64,000 bases of DNA from Pseudoalteromonas caenipelagi (GTDB lineage Bacteria; Pseudomonadota; Gammaproteobacteria; Enterobacterales; Alteromonadaceae): the NCBI RefSeq assembly GCF_013140855.1, contig NZ_JABBPG010000004.1, positions 248,001 through 312,000 on the forward strand, read 5' to 3'. The position numbers and the translations under genes were made by a program. The notes beneath the pieces are model-generated. The model saw nothing but the letters and a program-made list of their open reading frames with translations, searched no databases and was not told the origin of the DNA. This document shows, piece after piece, positions 44,129 to 54,331 of the stretch; position 1 is the first letter of the stretch, and each line of letters begins with the position of its first letter.

Positions 44129-45817
44129 TTACGAAGAGCGTTTAACACCACGATATCGCTCTTCTCTTAGTTCTTCTTTAGCTTTTGATAGCAGTGATAT
44201 TTGTTCCTTGCTAATTAAGCCGTAAGAGCACAATACGTCATCAACTAACTTAGCCATCAACTCATATTCTTCATTTTCAATCGCAGCTTCTACTTTACGT
44301 TGTTGTGCACATAGTGCATCGATACAAGCATCTGAAAAAAGTAGAGCAATCCTCTTACCTGCTGTCGGTTCTAACTTCAAGACACCTGAACTATAAGCCC
44401 TACCTTCGACCTCTGCTGAAAATTGCGAAAACGTTGACAGCATAGAAATCGCCAGTGCCAGCTTTTTATTAGCTCTCACTTTCTTATCGTGAAAAATTAC
44501 TTTATGAATAGAATTAGTGCAGTTATAACGGCCTTTATTTATAACAATACGTGGGCCGCGATGAATCATATAAGACAAGAATGCATCAGCAACAAGGCCA
44601 TCAATTCCCCACCCAGGAGCAAACCAATGAGGGCGTTTTTTAAACGTTTTATTTTTTCCAATCTCTTCCTGAGAGATTTGCGATAAATACTTAGCAACAG
44701 GGCTGTTTAAATCTTCCATTTGTTCTTCTGTAGGGCAAACCAAAAAAGCTCTATGCCCATCATTTTGAATTAGCTTCTGTTGCTTCTTCCCATGTGTAAC
44801 CCCAATGAGAGATTTAAATCTACCTACTACAGGTTTTAAACATTCCTCAGGTAAAGCGTGTTTCTCAATAGTATCTTGATTTACAATGAAATAATTATTA
44901 GCGCCCGTAACCATGCCTATTTTGACATCAGCATAGTACCCAAGAGATTTAGCAAAAGGAGAGTTAGTTATTTGAGAATATGCCTGCCTTGCTTCTTGAG
45001 AAATTAAGTTAAGCTTGTAGTCTTTTATTTCCGCAGTGTTTGCCTCTTCATTTGTATCAATACAATTTACTAACTCTGCAAGATTGTTCACTGAATGAAT
45101 AATTAAGCCTTTTCCATCATGTGGCTCTTTGGTAAACCCATCAGCAATTAAGACAATTGACGTTTCTTCAGCCCCCTCAGCTTTAAAGAAGCGTTCAGCT
45201 AGTTTTATAACCTTTATTTGAGTGAAGTGTTTCTGGTGTACTGCAAGTAATTTCATCGCATAGTCAGCGTGTAACAGGCTACTTGGTAAAACCCAAGCTA
45301 TCCGACCACCTTCGTTTAAAAAAGATAGGCTATGGAGCAAGAAAAATGCCCACAGGCTCGCATTGCGACCAATGGAATGCTGCACAAAACCTGAGTTGGC
45401 CAAAACATCATCACAAGATTTGCGTTGTTCAGGCGTCATATTATGCATCGATACGTAAGGTGGGTTTCCTAAAATGACATCGAATAGCGACACACTAAAA
45501 TCTGTAGGCTTGACCTTGATGAAATCATCTAAGATGAAACGCTTGTTGGTGTTTATGACTTTTCCAAATTTACTACTCAGAATATCAAATGCTTGGTTAT
45601 CGATATCCACACCAAAAAGTCTGTCTTCTGGCTTTTTACAGCCAAGTCCTTTAAGTCTCACTATACTGCTTTCAAAGAAACCACAGCCCCCAAAACTAGG
45701 CTCTAAGATATTCTCATCAGACCTTTGAATAGCCCAATCAGCCAAGACTTGGCTAAGCTCAGGTGGAGTGTAGTAAGCACCCAATTCCTTCTTTTTGGGC
45801 AGTGAATGCAGATTCAT
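44129..45817 (-). CDS. N6-adenine DNA methyltransferase (TaqI/Eco57I-like)
   Basis: A 562-residue gamma-type adenine methyltransferase. It has GAYYTPPELSQVLADWAI (motif X region, near 13), the SAM-binding motif I NILEPSFGGCGFFE (near 37-49), motif II GVDIDNQAF, and the catalytic NPPY (ILGNPPYVS, residues 118-121). The C-terminal 250 residues resemble the target-recognition part of TaqI-type enzymes (PGWGIDGLVADAFLSYMIHR, GRYNCTNSIHKV). No endonuclease domain is evident, so it is either an orphan methylase or the self-marking half of a restriction-like system whose other half is the convergent operon. Its 3' end is eight bases from that of the operon. Confidence 0.85.
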   Translation of the reverse strand: MNLHSLPKKKELGAYYTPPELSQVLADWAIQRSDENILEPSFGGCGFFESSIVRLKGLGCKKPEDRLFGVDIDNQAFDILSSKFGKVINTNKRFILDDFIKVKPTDFSVSLFDVILGNPPYVSMHNMTPEQRKSCDDVLANSGFVQHSIGRNASLWAFFLLHSLSFLNEGGRIAWVLPSSLLHADYAMKLLAVHQKHFTQIKVIKLAERFFKAEGAEETSIVLIADGFTKEPHDGKGLIIHSVNNLAELVNCIDTNEEANTAEIKDYKLNLISQEARQAYSQITNSPFAKSLGYYADVKIGMVTGANNYFIVNQDTIEKHALPEECLKPVVGRFKSLIGVTHGKKQQKLIQNDGHRAFLVCPTEEQMEDLNSPVAKYLSQISQEEIGKNKTFKKRPHWFAPGWGIDGLVADAFLSYMIHRGPRIVINKGRYNCTNSIHKVIFHDKKVRANKKLALAISMLSTFSQFSAEVEGRAYSSGVLKLEPTAGKRIALLFSDACIDALCAQQRKVEAAIENEEYELMAKLVDDVLCSYGLISKEQISLLSKAKEELREERYRGVKRSS

Positions 45818-46022
45818 GGTTTTAAATACTCGTTAGTCATATGACATAATCTAAAAACTTATCCAAGCATTCTATAGTATAGAACCTCTTTATTGAATAG
45901 TTTATAAAACGTTGAGATACCCTTAACCTTAAATTTCATCAAGTTACAAAAGCACTTTATCGAGGAATTTCAATACCTAGGATCATTTAGGAAGCACATC
46001 AATCATTGAAATATTTTTTAAA

Positions 46023-47639
46023 TTATTTGATAGCATCTAGCATACGCTCAGCCCATCTTTCGATCTTTTCCTCAGTCAGCTTTCCTTTATCTTTTGAAGG
46101 CTGATGCGACACACTCTTGTGATTGCCTTCTCCAACCAGCGCATCAAAGTATTTCTTTGGCCAGCAGAATTGGTTGCTGAGCAATCTTTTTTCTATCTCT
46201 GGTATAAATTCTATTAACTTGCCTTTTGGCGCTAATGCTCGCGCTGAAATGACTTTGGTGGCAATGGAAGCTCTGCCATCTGAGGTATCCACCTCTAATA
46301 AGAAATAGCCTTCGCTTTGATGTTCAATCCGTACAATAGCCATACATCTAGGCGAACCATCTACCATAAGGTGGCTCTCACTGCGTCCCACTTCTGGTAG
46401 CTTATGAACAATGGGCTTATTTTGTTTAACACCATGTTCTTGTTCTAATATCTCCAGCATTTTGAAGAAACTATCGAATTTATTGAGATATAAATCTGCG
46501 TTGTCGGTGAGGTCATCTAAGCCATCAATGGCGGCTCTGGGTGTACCGCCTCGCGAATTTGGATCGTCGGTGCTTACATCAGGTGGTAAATTGTCGGGTT
46601 TATCTTCGTCTTCTTTACCGCCAGGATTTTTTCTAGGCTTTGCATCGACTTTACGAGTGCGTGGCACTCTGTTGTATATGCGCTGTGTTGCATCACAGAA
46701 TATCAGCACCGATTCATTATCTTGACTGCCATCGCTGTTTTCATCGATTTCTTGCTCTGACGGTAACTGTGGGTAGGTACCGCCTTTTCCTTTACCCGAA
46801 CCTGGTTTGTTTTCGATGAAATCTGGATGTGAAAAGCCAATGTCCGAAATATTAGGGAAGAACAAACCATCTAACAATTCTATGCGATTGATAAACCATG
46901 TGCTTTCATCAGATGACTTCCAGCCTCTTGCCGCCACTTTTACACCCTTGAGCTGAGGTGGATCGAATCGAAACATCCAACGCTCTACGTTAGGTGCCCT
47001 AACTCGCTCTTGCGAAAAATACTGATAAATGCTGTTAAACGAATTTTTAATGTCACTGTTTAACAATAACCAAGCGATTTGATATCTAAACCCTTCATTA
47101 TTAAACAGTACTTTTGGGCATAATGTTGTTGGTAAGGCGTTGATCACAAGATCTAAAGGAAACTCTTTATCATCGTTGTTTGGGTGGTGGTCAACATAAA
47201 ACTCTAAGTCGAGTGCACTGTTAATGAGTGCGGCGTTTGCCAGGTAGTTGTTTGTAAAAAACAAGGCTCTGGCCAGTTCCAACTGTGGCACGTAAATGGT
47301 TTTGCCTGCACTTTCAAACACAAAGCATTTTTGCGATTGCTCTTCGCTCAGCTTATACGTCACTAAACCACTATCACCCACCGTGGCGGTTTGCCAAAAT
47401 GCTCGTTCGGGTAAGGTAAACTCAATCGGGAAACCTAGGGGCAAGGCAGCAACCGTTTGGTTTAGTACGACTTGTCGGCTTAAATAGGGGAGCTGGCTAA
47501 ATTTAAGAGCCTTGCGAGTGGATTGCTTAAAACGAACACCAATATCCCACGTTTTGCGGTCATTGTATTTAAACAGATTGCCTATCGCCTGTATTCTGGC
47601 GTCGTCTGGTAGTGTTTTAAATCTATTAACTTGGTTCAT
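46023..47639 (-). CDS. tnsE: Transposition protein TnsE
   Basis: A 538-residue protein, the same length as Tn7 TnsE. Matching landmarks along the protein include IQAIGNLFKYND, LPYLSRQVVLNQT, IYVPQLELARALFFTNNY, RFDPPQLKGVKVAARG, LPEVGRSESHLMVDGSPR and LLEVDTSDGRASIATKV, plus FDALVGEGNHKSV near the end. TnsE directs Tn7 into replicating DNA, especially conjugal plasmids, through the sliding clamp. Its start overlaps the tnsD stop by 14 bases. Presence of both tnsD and tnsE indicates two target pathways, a vertical one at attTn7 and a horizontal one. Confidence 0.93.
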   Translation of the reverse strand: MNQVNRFKTLPDDARIQAIGNLFKYNDRKTWDIGVRFKQSTRKALKFSQLPYLSRQVVLNQTVAALPLGFPIEFTLPERAFWQTATVGDSGLVTYKLSEEQSQKCFVFESAGKTIYVPQLELARALFFTNNYLANAALINSALDLEFYVDHHPNNDDKEFPLDLVINALPTTLCPKVLFNNEGFRYQIAWLLLNSDIKNSFNSIYQYFSQERVRAPNVERWMFRFDPPQLKGVKVAARGWKSSDESTWFINRIELLDGLFFPNISDIGFSHPDFIENKPGSGKGKGGTYPQLPSEQEIDENSDGSQDNESVLIFCDATQRIYNRVPRTRKVDAKPRKNPGGKEDEDKPDNLPPDVSTDDPNSRGGTPRAAIDGLDDLTDNADLYLNKFDSFFKMLEILEQEHGVKQNKPIVHKLPEVGRSESHLMVDGSPRCMAIVRIEHQSEGYFLLEVDTSDGRASIATKVISARALAPKGKLIEFIPEIEKRLLSNQFCWPKKYFDALVGEGNHKSVSHQPSKDKGKLTEEKIERWAERMLDAIK

Positions 47640-49143
47640 ACGTTACTGCAAATCCTAGCAATTGTGACGCGAGTGGTCGGGTCCTTTTCTCGTTTAGCCC
47701 TGCCATGCGTTCAATTCGCCAAGCTCTGAGTATTTGATGTTTTGCAATACAACGAATACATGCCACAGCGATACGACGGCATTGGTATTCCTCTATAGTT
47801 TCACAATATTTATTAAAAAACAATTTACATAACGGTAACTTTTCTAAGTGTTTGATCTGACACAAAGGAATGTTTGCATGGGTAACTAGCCAAGTTATTG
47901 TGTGGCGGCTTGAGCCAAGCTGAGTTTCTACTTTATTAATCAATGAAATAAGTTGTCTTACGTATCTTTTGTCACGTTTTGACCAGTCAACTCTGCCTGT
48001 TTTTGCAATTTTAGGTTTGGCAGAGCTTTGATTAAATTGCATCAGCCACTGCTTATCATGCCGATATAACCATGTGTAAAGGTGAGAAAAACCATTTTGT
48101 CTCGCGCCCTTAACACCAAATTTAGCCACAGCACGTTGCCACTTTGCGCGACGAGTTTGGTCAACCACCACAGGCTCCGTGCTCGAAGGCACATCATCGT
48201 ATGGGGTGTTTGGTAATACTGATGCAGTACTGAGTATGTTCGCTATATCCAACTGCTGTTCATAACACGCTTGCCATACCAATAGATGCTGAAGGTAGCT
48301 AAATGATTTTCTGTGCTTTCTAAACAAACACTTCAACCAATTAGTGTCTTCATTCTTGTTTATATCGAGCCCAAAGCTTGCGAGGGTATGGCTGCCCCAA
48401 TACCCTAACACTAATTGTGCGATCAGCGCGTGCTCAACCTGCTTACCCTTTACAAACCCCAGCTGATAAGCCAAGTGATGATAAAAATAGCGCCATTGCA
48501 ACGGATGTATATGGTGCTCTGACAAGTTCAGCAGTTGCTGTGCATATTCCGCTAGTAGTGTGATTTTGTGGTTTGTTTGATTTGGATTTGAATGCAAAAG
48601 CACATAAGGGCTCAGCGCAATAAATTGGTGCCTATGCAACTCGCTTATTAAAATAGGGCTGTTTATCAATTGCACGCCATGCTCCGCACATACCGATAAA
48701 CCAGGCAGTTGCCAGCGCCGCGTCCAAAAAGGTTCTCCATATTGTTCTATTTGCTTTGTTACGCACAATGGGCAGTAACGCAGGTAGTGCGGGCTTTTAA
48801 CTTTGGATGCGGCTTTGCCTAGCTGTACTTCTGCCGAGTGCCTGCAATCGGTCAGTAGCTCATGTTTAGCTTGAGCTGCAATGTCGGGGTGCACAAAAGG
48901 TGCGTACAACGGAAAAAGCGTATGCCCCTGTAACAGCTTGTATGGTGTTAAATCAGCGTTACCTTGATAATGAGCTGAAATCTGCGATAAATGCCCTTGA
49001 AAGGCTACTGAGGCGATTATTTGTCGGTTTTGGAATACCTCATCAAGCAATTGCTTGGGTGACGTGATACCTGCATGCACACCGTACCTTGCAATGACGC
49101 TATACAGCAGCTCATCGGGGTAAGGTACGGGTAAACAGGCCAT
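47626..49143 (-). CDS. tnsD: Target-site selector TnsD (TniQ family)
   Basis: A 505-residue protein, close to Tn7 TnsD (508). The N-terminal TniQ domain carries the zinc-knuckle residues Cys124, Cys127 (YCPLC), Cys152 and His155 (VCAEHG), with the YPDELLYSVIARY opening. The long C-terminal part would bind the end of glmS to choose attTn7. It sits one base after tnsC in reading direction. The position of the element 25 bases downstream of the glmS stop agrees with TnsD-guided insertion. Confidence 0.92.
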   Translation of the reverse strand: MACLPVPYPDELLYSVIARYGVHAGITSPKQLLDEVFQNRQIIASVAFQGHLSQISAHYQGNADLTPYKLLQGHTLFPLYAPFVHPDIAAQAKHELLTDCRHSAEVQLGKAASKVKSPHYLRYCPLCVTKQIEQYGEPFWTRRWQLPGLSVCAEHGVQLINSPILISELHRHQFIALSPYVLLHSNPNQTNHKITLLAEYAQQLLNLSEHHIHPLQWRYFYHHLAYQLGFVKGKQVEHALIAQLVLGYWGSHTLASFGLDINKNEDTNWLKCLFRKHRKSFSYLQHLLVWQACYEQQLDIANILSTASVLPNTPYDDVPSSTEPVVVDQTRRAKWQRAVAKFGVKGARQNGFSHLYTWLYRHDKQWLMQFNQSSAKPKIAKTGRVDWSKRDKRYVRQLISLINKVETQLGSSRHTITWLVTHANIPLCQIKHLEKLPLCKLFFNKYCETIEEYQCRRIAVACIRCIAKHQILRAWRIERMAGLNEKRTRPLASQLLGFAVTYEPS

Positions 49144-49144
49144 G

Positions 49145-50815
49145 CTACATGCTTTGTTTAAGCCAAGCAGTCATATCAAAAATCTTTCCTTGTTGTTTGT
49201 AGTATTGATAAAGCTCACCCGATTGCTTTTTGTGTTGAGAATAGCCAAAACGTAAATCGTCACTAGGCAATGTATGCCAGTCCTTGAGCTTGATGAGTGC
49301 AGGCTTTTCTTTGGCCTCCTCCACTTCATCTGGTGTTTGCTCATACCATTCAAGAACGAGTGGAATAAGCGCTCTTACCTGTAGGTTTGGATGATCTTTA
49401 ATGGCTTTTTGTACTAATGGTACCAATAACTCTGATTCACACCCCATGCCGAGCAAAAGGTTATAAAGCCTCATGGCCTCTGAGTCGCTCGCAAAAGGGA
49501 GTGTGTCTGACTTAGCTGCGGTAACTTCAGAGATCTGCTGACTGAGTTCCAACAACCGCTTATCAATCTCTTTGTATTTTAAGTCTGAATACTTGGCAAT
49601 GCTCTTAGCTTTACCAGACTTGAGCGCTTCAATCATGGGATGGATCGGCTGTAATTCAGATTCATACACCTTCAAAAATAGTTTTGAAGATAGCCGTTCA
49701 ACGCCAGTAATAATGGCGCGTAGTTGTGCAAGCACGAATAGCTTAACCACAATATCTAACACACCTTGTGACAGCTCAAACCAAGTATTGCGGATCTCTT
49801 CTGTGAGCGGTTCATCGCGGTGAATAAGCCACTGATACTGCCAAAGCTTATCTGTCAACAATCGCCACTCTGTGGGCTTTGGTTTGCCCGTTACTTTGTC
49901 AATTCTGTTTTTGTGTTGTGGCAGGGGCGCCCACACCATAGAGCCAATCCCAGTACTGCGCCTTGCTGATTGCAGCTCTAGTTCGAATATGGGCCTTGCT
50001 TTAGGAGTACCAACTAAAATCACCGGCACGCCAATAATATTCACCAAAGCCACAAAGAACTCGAGCATACGTTCTTGCCCTTCTTTTTTCTTTCGGGCCA
50101 ACCTTTGAATTTCATCAATCACTAACACGCCTATAGCATATTGATTGGCGACTTGTCCCATAAATGCTAAAAGCACTTCGGGACTATGCCGCTTATAGCA
50201 ATACCTTTCTGTGAGTTTAGTATTTAGATGTTTATCAACCTCTTGAAAGAAATTTAAACATAGACTTTTTAATGACCCATCCACGGGGCATTCGATACGT
50301 AAATAGGCAAGCTGGTACGTATTATATTTCTCGTGATAAATCGCTTGTGGGTAGGTGGCCAATATTCGTAGCACGCTGGAGCTTTTACCACATCCAGAGC
50401 AACCAATAAGTGATAAGCAACGTGCCGTAGAGGGCGCTTCGGTAAAACGAAAACTGCTGATGTCGCCCGTCATCAAGCGTTCGTAGCCATTTTGTAGATG
50501 CTGTTGGAGCTGGCCAGTTGCAATGTTTCTGGCAACATAGCCGCCGCGGATCATCAACGCTATTTTTTCCTCTAGCGCCACATGCATCGACAAAGGTTGA
50601 AAGAAGTCATCAAGCAAACCACATAACTCGTGAGCACGTTGCCTTGCATCTAAATAACCAGCAGCAGGATTGTATTTTACCTTACCCTCTAGCTTAGTTT
50701 TCAGCTCTTCAATTTTGCTCACTTTTGGTAGTGCTTCAATAAACGGGTTGCCTTTATAACGCTCAATATCAGATTCCTGATACACCGCGCGGAATATATT
50801 AGAGGGTAAACTCAT
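49145..50815 (-). CDS. tnsC: AAA+ target-regulator ATPase TnsC
   Basis: A 556-residue protein (Tn7 TnsC is 555). Walker A is GCSGCGKSS (138-146) and Walker B is GVLVIDEIQ (229-237). TnsC links target selection by TnsD or TnsE to the TnsAB transposase and carries out target immunity. Its ATG overlaps the tnsB stop (ATGA), so translation is coupled. Confidence 0.94.
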   Translation of the reverse strand: MSLPSNIFRAVYQESDIERYKGNPFIEALPKVSKIEELKTKLEGKVKYNPAAGYLDARQRAHELCGLLDDFFQPLSMHVALEEKIALMIRGGYVARNIATGQLQQHLQNGYERLMTGDISSFRFTEAPSTARCLSLIGCSGCGKSSSVLRILATYPQAIYHEKYNTYQLAYLRIECPVDGSLKSLCLNFFQEVDKHLNTKLTERYCYKRHSPEVLLAFMGQVANQYAIGVLVIDEIQRLARKKKEGQERMLEFFVALVNIIGVPVILVGTPKARPIFELELQSARRSTGIGSMVWAPLPQHKNRIDKVTGKPKPTEWRLLTDKLWQYQWLIHRDEPLTEEIRNTWFELSQGVLDIVVKLFVLAQLRAIITGVERLSSKLFLKVYESELQPIHPMIEALKSGKAKSIAKYSDLKYKEIDKRLLELSQQISEVTAAKSDTLPFASDSEAMRLYNLLLGMGCESELLVPLVQKAIKDHPNLQVRALIPLVLEWYEQTPDEVEEAKEKPALIKLKDWHTLPSDDLRFGYSQHKKQSGELYQYYKQQGKIFDMTAWLKQSM

Positions 50816-52899
50816 GCGTCGTCATCCTCCTTAAACAGCTGATCTGAAAAGTCAGGAAAGTCCAAATCGTCATCGGGCTCAGAAAGATAATGCACTTGCG
50901 CTGATTTACTGGTGTCGATCTCCACAGGTTTATAAGCCTGCTCTTTACGCTCTTTGGCTTTTTCCTCTGCGCGGTTGTCGCGAATATTGCGAATACGCTC
51001 CGCATCCGACAAACCAATGTGTTTTGGCGCGGCCTTTTCTGCCTGCTTTACCACCTCTATCACTTGTCGCTCCAAGGCACGCTTTTGCTCATCAGCGACT
51101 AGTTTTGCATCAGCATGCGTCTGTTTTAACTCATCATTTTGCTGCCACACATCCCAAAAACTCGCACCTGAAAACTGTCTTGAGCGTGTTGCCAACTGAC
51201 ACACAAAATAATCATTGCTGTTAGGGCCGTGATAAATGTAGATGTAGTCTGCCGTTGCTAAGTCATAGGCAACTTCCACACTTTTAGGGCGTTTCACTTC
51301 TTTACCCCGATGCATCCAGCCTAATTTTAAAAGCTCAGCACTGGTGTAATACACGCCAAATATACAGGCCCCCGAATCAGATATAGTTGCCCGAGTTCTT
51401 GGCATCAATGCTACACGAAGATGCTCAGCTGCTGGCTTTTTCAACCGACCAGTACGATTCTGCAAGCCCCAATTCCATATCGCCAACGGGTTATTCGGTA
51501 GGTCTGTTGGCATATCAGGGGCTTTATCGTAGTCTTCAATCACGTGATATTGATTGTGATAAAGTACTGAAGCTAAGATGATTCGAGTAAACTCTTGGAT
51601 CGTAAGCTTCGCATCCAAGCGGTAATCTCTATCGCCTTGCTTTTTAATTTTGGTACCAGTGACCACACCAGGTGCAAACGGTTTGAATGCTTGTTGAAAG
51701 GTGAGAAACGCTCGTTCGACAACCCCTTTAGCCTCGCTTCTAAATGGTGGCGTATTTTCAACGCGAACACCAAAGCCCTTTTCAAGACATTCAATTTGAT
51801 GGCCCATTAGCTCGCCTCTGTCAGCCAACAACGCTGAAGGTAAGCCAATACACGGCCATTGCTGCGGGGTTACGTCAAAACCAAACTGACGGCAGTAGTC
51901 TGATTTATCCGTCGTGGCCATATGTATTGCCTGAATGGCCGCAGCATATGAAGGGTTTTCAAAACCAATATAAAACCCAGCCACCATGCGACTAAATACA
52001 TCAATAACCATGTAAATCACTGGGCGACCGACGATATTGCTTCTTTGAGAATCTGATACCAAATAGATGTCTGCGATTGTGGCGTCAATTTCATAACGCA
52101 TACCAGGGCCCAAAACATCTGCGGCGGCGGTACCTGTAAGCGGTCGAATATCTTTCTTTCGCTTTATCTCACCCGCCTGCGCTTCAATTTTGTCTACTTG
52201 ACGATATTCACGTTTGTAGAAATGTTCCATTTGCCAATGGGTCGGTAACTCTTCTTCCGGTAGCTCTGGAAAGTACTGACTATAGATATCTTTTAAACGG
52301 TTATGTGCATAGCGAAAAGTTTTACCTTTGTCGGTTAATATGTGTCGCTCAATCGCTATGCGAAATAGCTTTTCAGCAAAGTCGTCAATTAGCGCACCAG
52401 TGCCTGGCATATATTTGCGAGGTCGTCCCAACTTTGTTGTTGTAGCTCGACGCTTTTGGCCCTTGGCACCTGAATTTTTATAATCGGGTAATAATGCGTT
52501 GGGGATCTGCCCACGTTGCCAGTATCTACGAGCAAAACGATAAATAGACTGTTTGGTTTTGCCTGTCTCAGTCATTATTTGGTTAACCACTTTGCCACGC
52601 GCTTTCGGTTCATAGCAATTCTCAAGCTCTACCAATGGCTTAATTGCAGCATAGTTTTCATCACGTTTTAACTGAGCGGTAGAACCTGCTTCTGGAATTA
52701 CAGTAGCAATGTCGCTATATGGGTCGGCTACACGTTTTAGCACTTCATCTTGAAAACCCTGTTCTAACTCAGCTATTTCAACAAGCTCAGGAAAGGCTTT
52801 GTCATCGTGCACTTTTATCCAAAGCACGTAATAATCAAATACCATTAAAATGCGATACAAGGTTTGTTCGTATTGCAATACTTCATTGATTTGAAACAC
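50812..52899 (-). CDS. tnsB: DDE transposase TnsB
   Basis: A 695-residue protein. The start is GTG at 52899, chosen because AGGAGGTG lies six to seven bases upstream; an ATG ten codons higher has no ribosome site. The RNase-H-like catalytic triad is visible as Asp in EIDATIAD (near 268), Asp in LLADRGE (near 361) and Glu in EAKGVVERAF (near 391), close to the Tn7 positions 273/361/396. N-terminal helix-turn-helix domains (for example TKQSIYRFARRYWQRGQIPN) bind the end repeats. It cuts the 3' ends and joins them to the target. It overlaps tnsA by 17 bases. Confidence 0.94.
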   Translation of the reverse strand: MFQINEVLQYEQTLYRILMVFDYYVLWIKVHDDKAFPELVEIAELEQGFQDEVLKRVADPYSDIATVIPEAGSTAQLKRDENYAAIKPLVELENCYEPKARGKVVNQIMTETGKTKQSIYRFARRYWQRGQIPNALLPDYKNSGAKGQKRRATTTKLGRPRKYMPGTGALIDDFAEKLFRIAIERHILTDKGKTFRYAHNRLKDIYSQYFPELPEEELPTHWQMEHFYKREYRQVDKIEAQAGEIKRKKDIRPLTGTAAADVLGPGMRYEIDATIADIYLVSDSQRSNIVGRPVIYMVIDVFSRMVAGFYIGFENPSYAAAIQAIHMATTDKSDYCRQFGFDVTPQQWPCIGLPSALLADRGELMGHQIECLEKGFGVRVENTPPFRSEAKGVVERAFLTFQQAFKPFAPGVVTGTKIKKQGDRDYRLDAKLTIQEFTRIILASVLYHNQYHVIEDYDKAPDMPTDLPNNPLAIWNWGLQNRTGRLKKPAAEHLRVALMPRTRATISDSGACIFGVYYTSAELLKLGWMHRGKEVKRPKSVEVAYDLATADYIYIYHGPNSNDYFVCQLATRSRQFSGASFWDVWQQNDELKQTHADAKLVADEQKRALERQVIEVVKQAEKAAPKHIGLSDAERIRNIRDNRAEEKAKERKEQAYKPVEIDTSKSAQVHYLSEPDDDLDFPDFSDQLFKEDDDA

Positions 52900-53710
52900 G
52901 AAACACCTCCTGAATTTGTTCAACATCACCTAGCTTAAGATGGCCAACGTGCAGCTTTGGGACTGGCGTAAAAATATCAAAGGTAAAGTAACGGTCAGCC
53001 AACAAAGCTCTTATCTCAAACAATGACTCTCCTAAGTCTAGTCCATAGGCGGTATCTATCTCTTTGCAGGCATTTATAAGGGTTTTGGTAGGGTGTTTTG
53101 CAAAGTAATCGGCATAGAATCTGGCTTGCTCAATGGCTGAGTCTGGTGCTTCATCATGTTCGCCTTGTAAAGGGTAAATCCACTCAACATTCGCTTTAAC
53201 GACTTTTGGGATCTCTTGCTCAGTGACTATTTGCCAAGGGATCTGCTTTTCGTGCCAAAAGCGTTTCTCTAGTTCAAGTATTTCTATCTTTCTCTGTTCT
53301 TCAAAAGCGCTGACATATTTGGCTTGTAGCGCAAAATAGGGCAAATCTCGCGAGGTTGTTTCAACAAGAAAGTCGCTTGATAGATATTGGTCAACACCCC
53401 GAACATTTGGGTGCTTGATACCCGCGGATTCGGCTAACTCTAGCGTTATCTCACGCTCAAGCGGAAACTGCTCTTTGACTTGCAGCACATCCTGTCGCCA
53501 CTCAAGCAAGTAGAACATGGATAGTTCAAGGTCGGATAATAAATGATGGGTTCGTTTGGACTTATAACCAAAGACTCGATGTACACGGCCGTCGGATGGC
53601 GCATCATACACCGTTAACCACGGCTTGTAATCCTGATACTCGCCAGTACCACGCCCTTCCTTAATCCACTTACGATATTGCGCCTCAGTATGGCCAATCT
53701 TCCTAGACAT
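52883..53710 (-). CDS. tnsA: Endonuclease subunit TnsA
   Basis: A 275-residue protein (Tn7 TnsA is 273). The restriction-endonuclease-like triad lines up one residue off the Tn7 numbering: Glu62 (SDLELSMFYLLE), Asp113 (SSDFLVE) and Lys131 (FALQAKY). The C-terminal helix-turn-helix part completes the family layout. It cuts the 5' ends so that the element moves by cut-and-paste. The first 107 codons plus about 55 upstream bases are duplicated at 36950-37328 in the older remnant. Confidence 0.94.
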   Translation of the reverse strand: MSRKIGHTEAQYRKWIKEGRGTGEYQDYKPWLTVYDAPSDGRVHRVFGYKSKRTHHLLSDLELSMFYLLEWRQDVLQVKEQFPLEREITLELAESAGIKHPNVRGVDQYLSSDFLVETTSRDLPYFALQAKYVSAFEEQRKIEILELEKRFWHEKQIPWQIVTEQEIPKVVKANVEWIYPLQGEHDEAPDSAIEQARFYADYFAKHPTKTLINACKEIDTAYGLDLGESLFEIRALLADRYFTFDIFTPVPKLHVGHLKLGDVEQIQEVFRVSNQ

Positions 53711-53867
53711 AATATACCGCTATAACTGATTGAAATTTCAGCATAGCTAGAGTGAAAGTGTGATGCAAATTTATTAATTCATGATGTCACTGCGAGCGCT
53801 CAAATCCAGTGAAAACATCAACTAACTCTGGCCAGAGCTAAAAAATTAGCGTTACTTTACAGCACCT

Positions 53868-54047
53868 TCACAGCCACACCTCTAGAATAGATTTGGTCAA
53901 TAGGCACGCAGCAGCAATCAGCATAGAAAACCCACGACACGTAGATTCAAAACACTGTCCCTTGGCAATTAACCTACAAGCCTCATCAGCTCCTTTTTTA
54001 CTCATAACGCCTTTAATCTCTATCTTGCCGTTATCTCGTAGTTTCAT
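53868..54047 (-). CDS. Small unknown protein between tnsA and right end
   Basis: A 59-residue protein. The start at 54047 follows AGAGGTATTCAAT; the longer frame has no such site. The N-terminal half is charged (MKLRDNGKIEIKGVMSKKGA) and the C-terminal half has one probable membrane helix (FSMLIAAACLLTKSILEVWL). No family recognised. Confidence 0.45.
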   Translation of the reverse strand: MKLRDNGKIEIKGVMSKKGADEACRLIAKGQCFESTCRGFSMLIAAACLLTKSILEVWL

Positions 54048-54331
54048 ATTGAATACCTCTTTAAAGTACAATTATTTGGATATAAAACAATCTAGCAGAG
54101 TCGGCTGTTGAAAGTTGCTGTACAGTAAAATGATCAAGACCGTACACCAATGGCATGCCTCTTAGATAAGTATCTCGGAGAAACAACCTACCAACTCTTG
54201 GCTTGATGACGTCATTATTCGGAAATGCAGCTGGAATGTATTTTAAACTGGATTAAAAAATAGAGTGTTGCCTATGATGTAATTGAACGCATCTACTAAG
54301 TTAGAGGCTTAAACTTTAAGGAGAATGCGCC

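Noticed and set aside
46023-53710. CRISPR-associated (type I-F or V-K) Tn7-like transposon
   Set aside because: No cas genes or repeat-spacer array are present, the element has full-length TnsD and TnsE, and it sits at attTn7, so it is a classical Tn7-type element.
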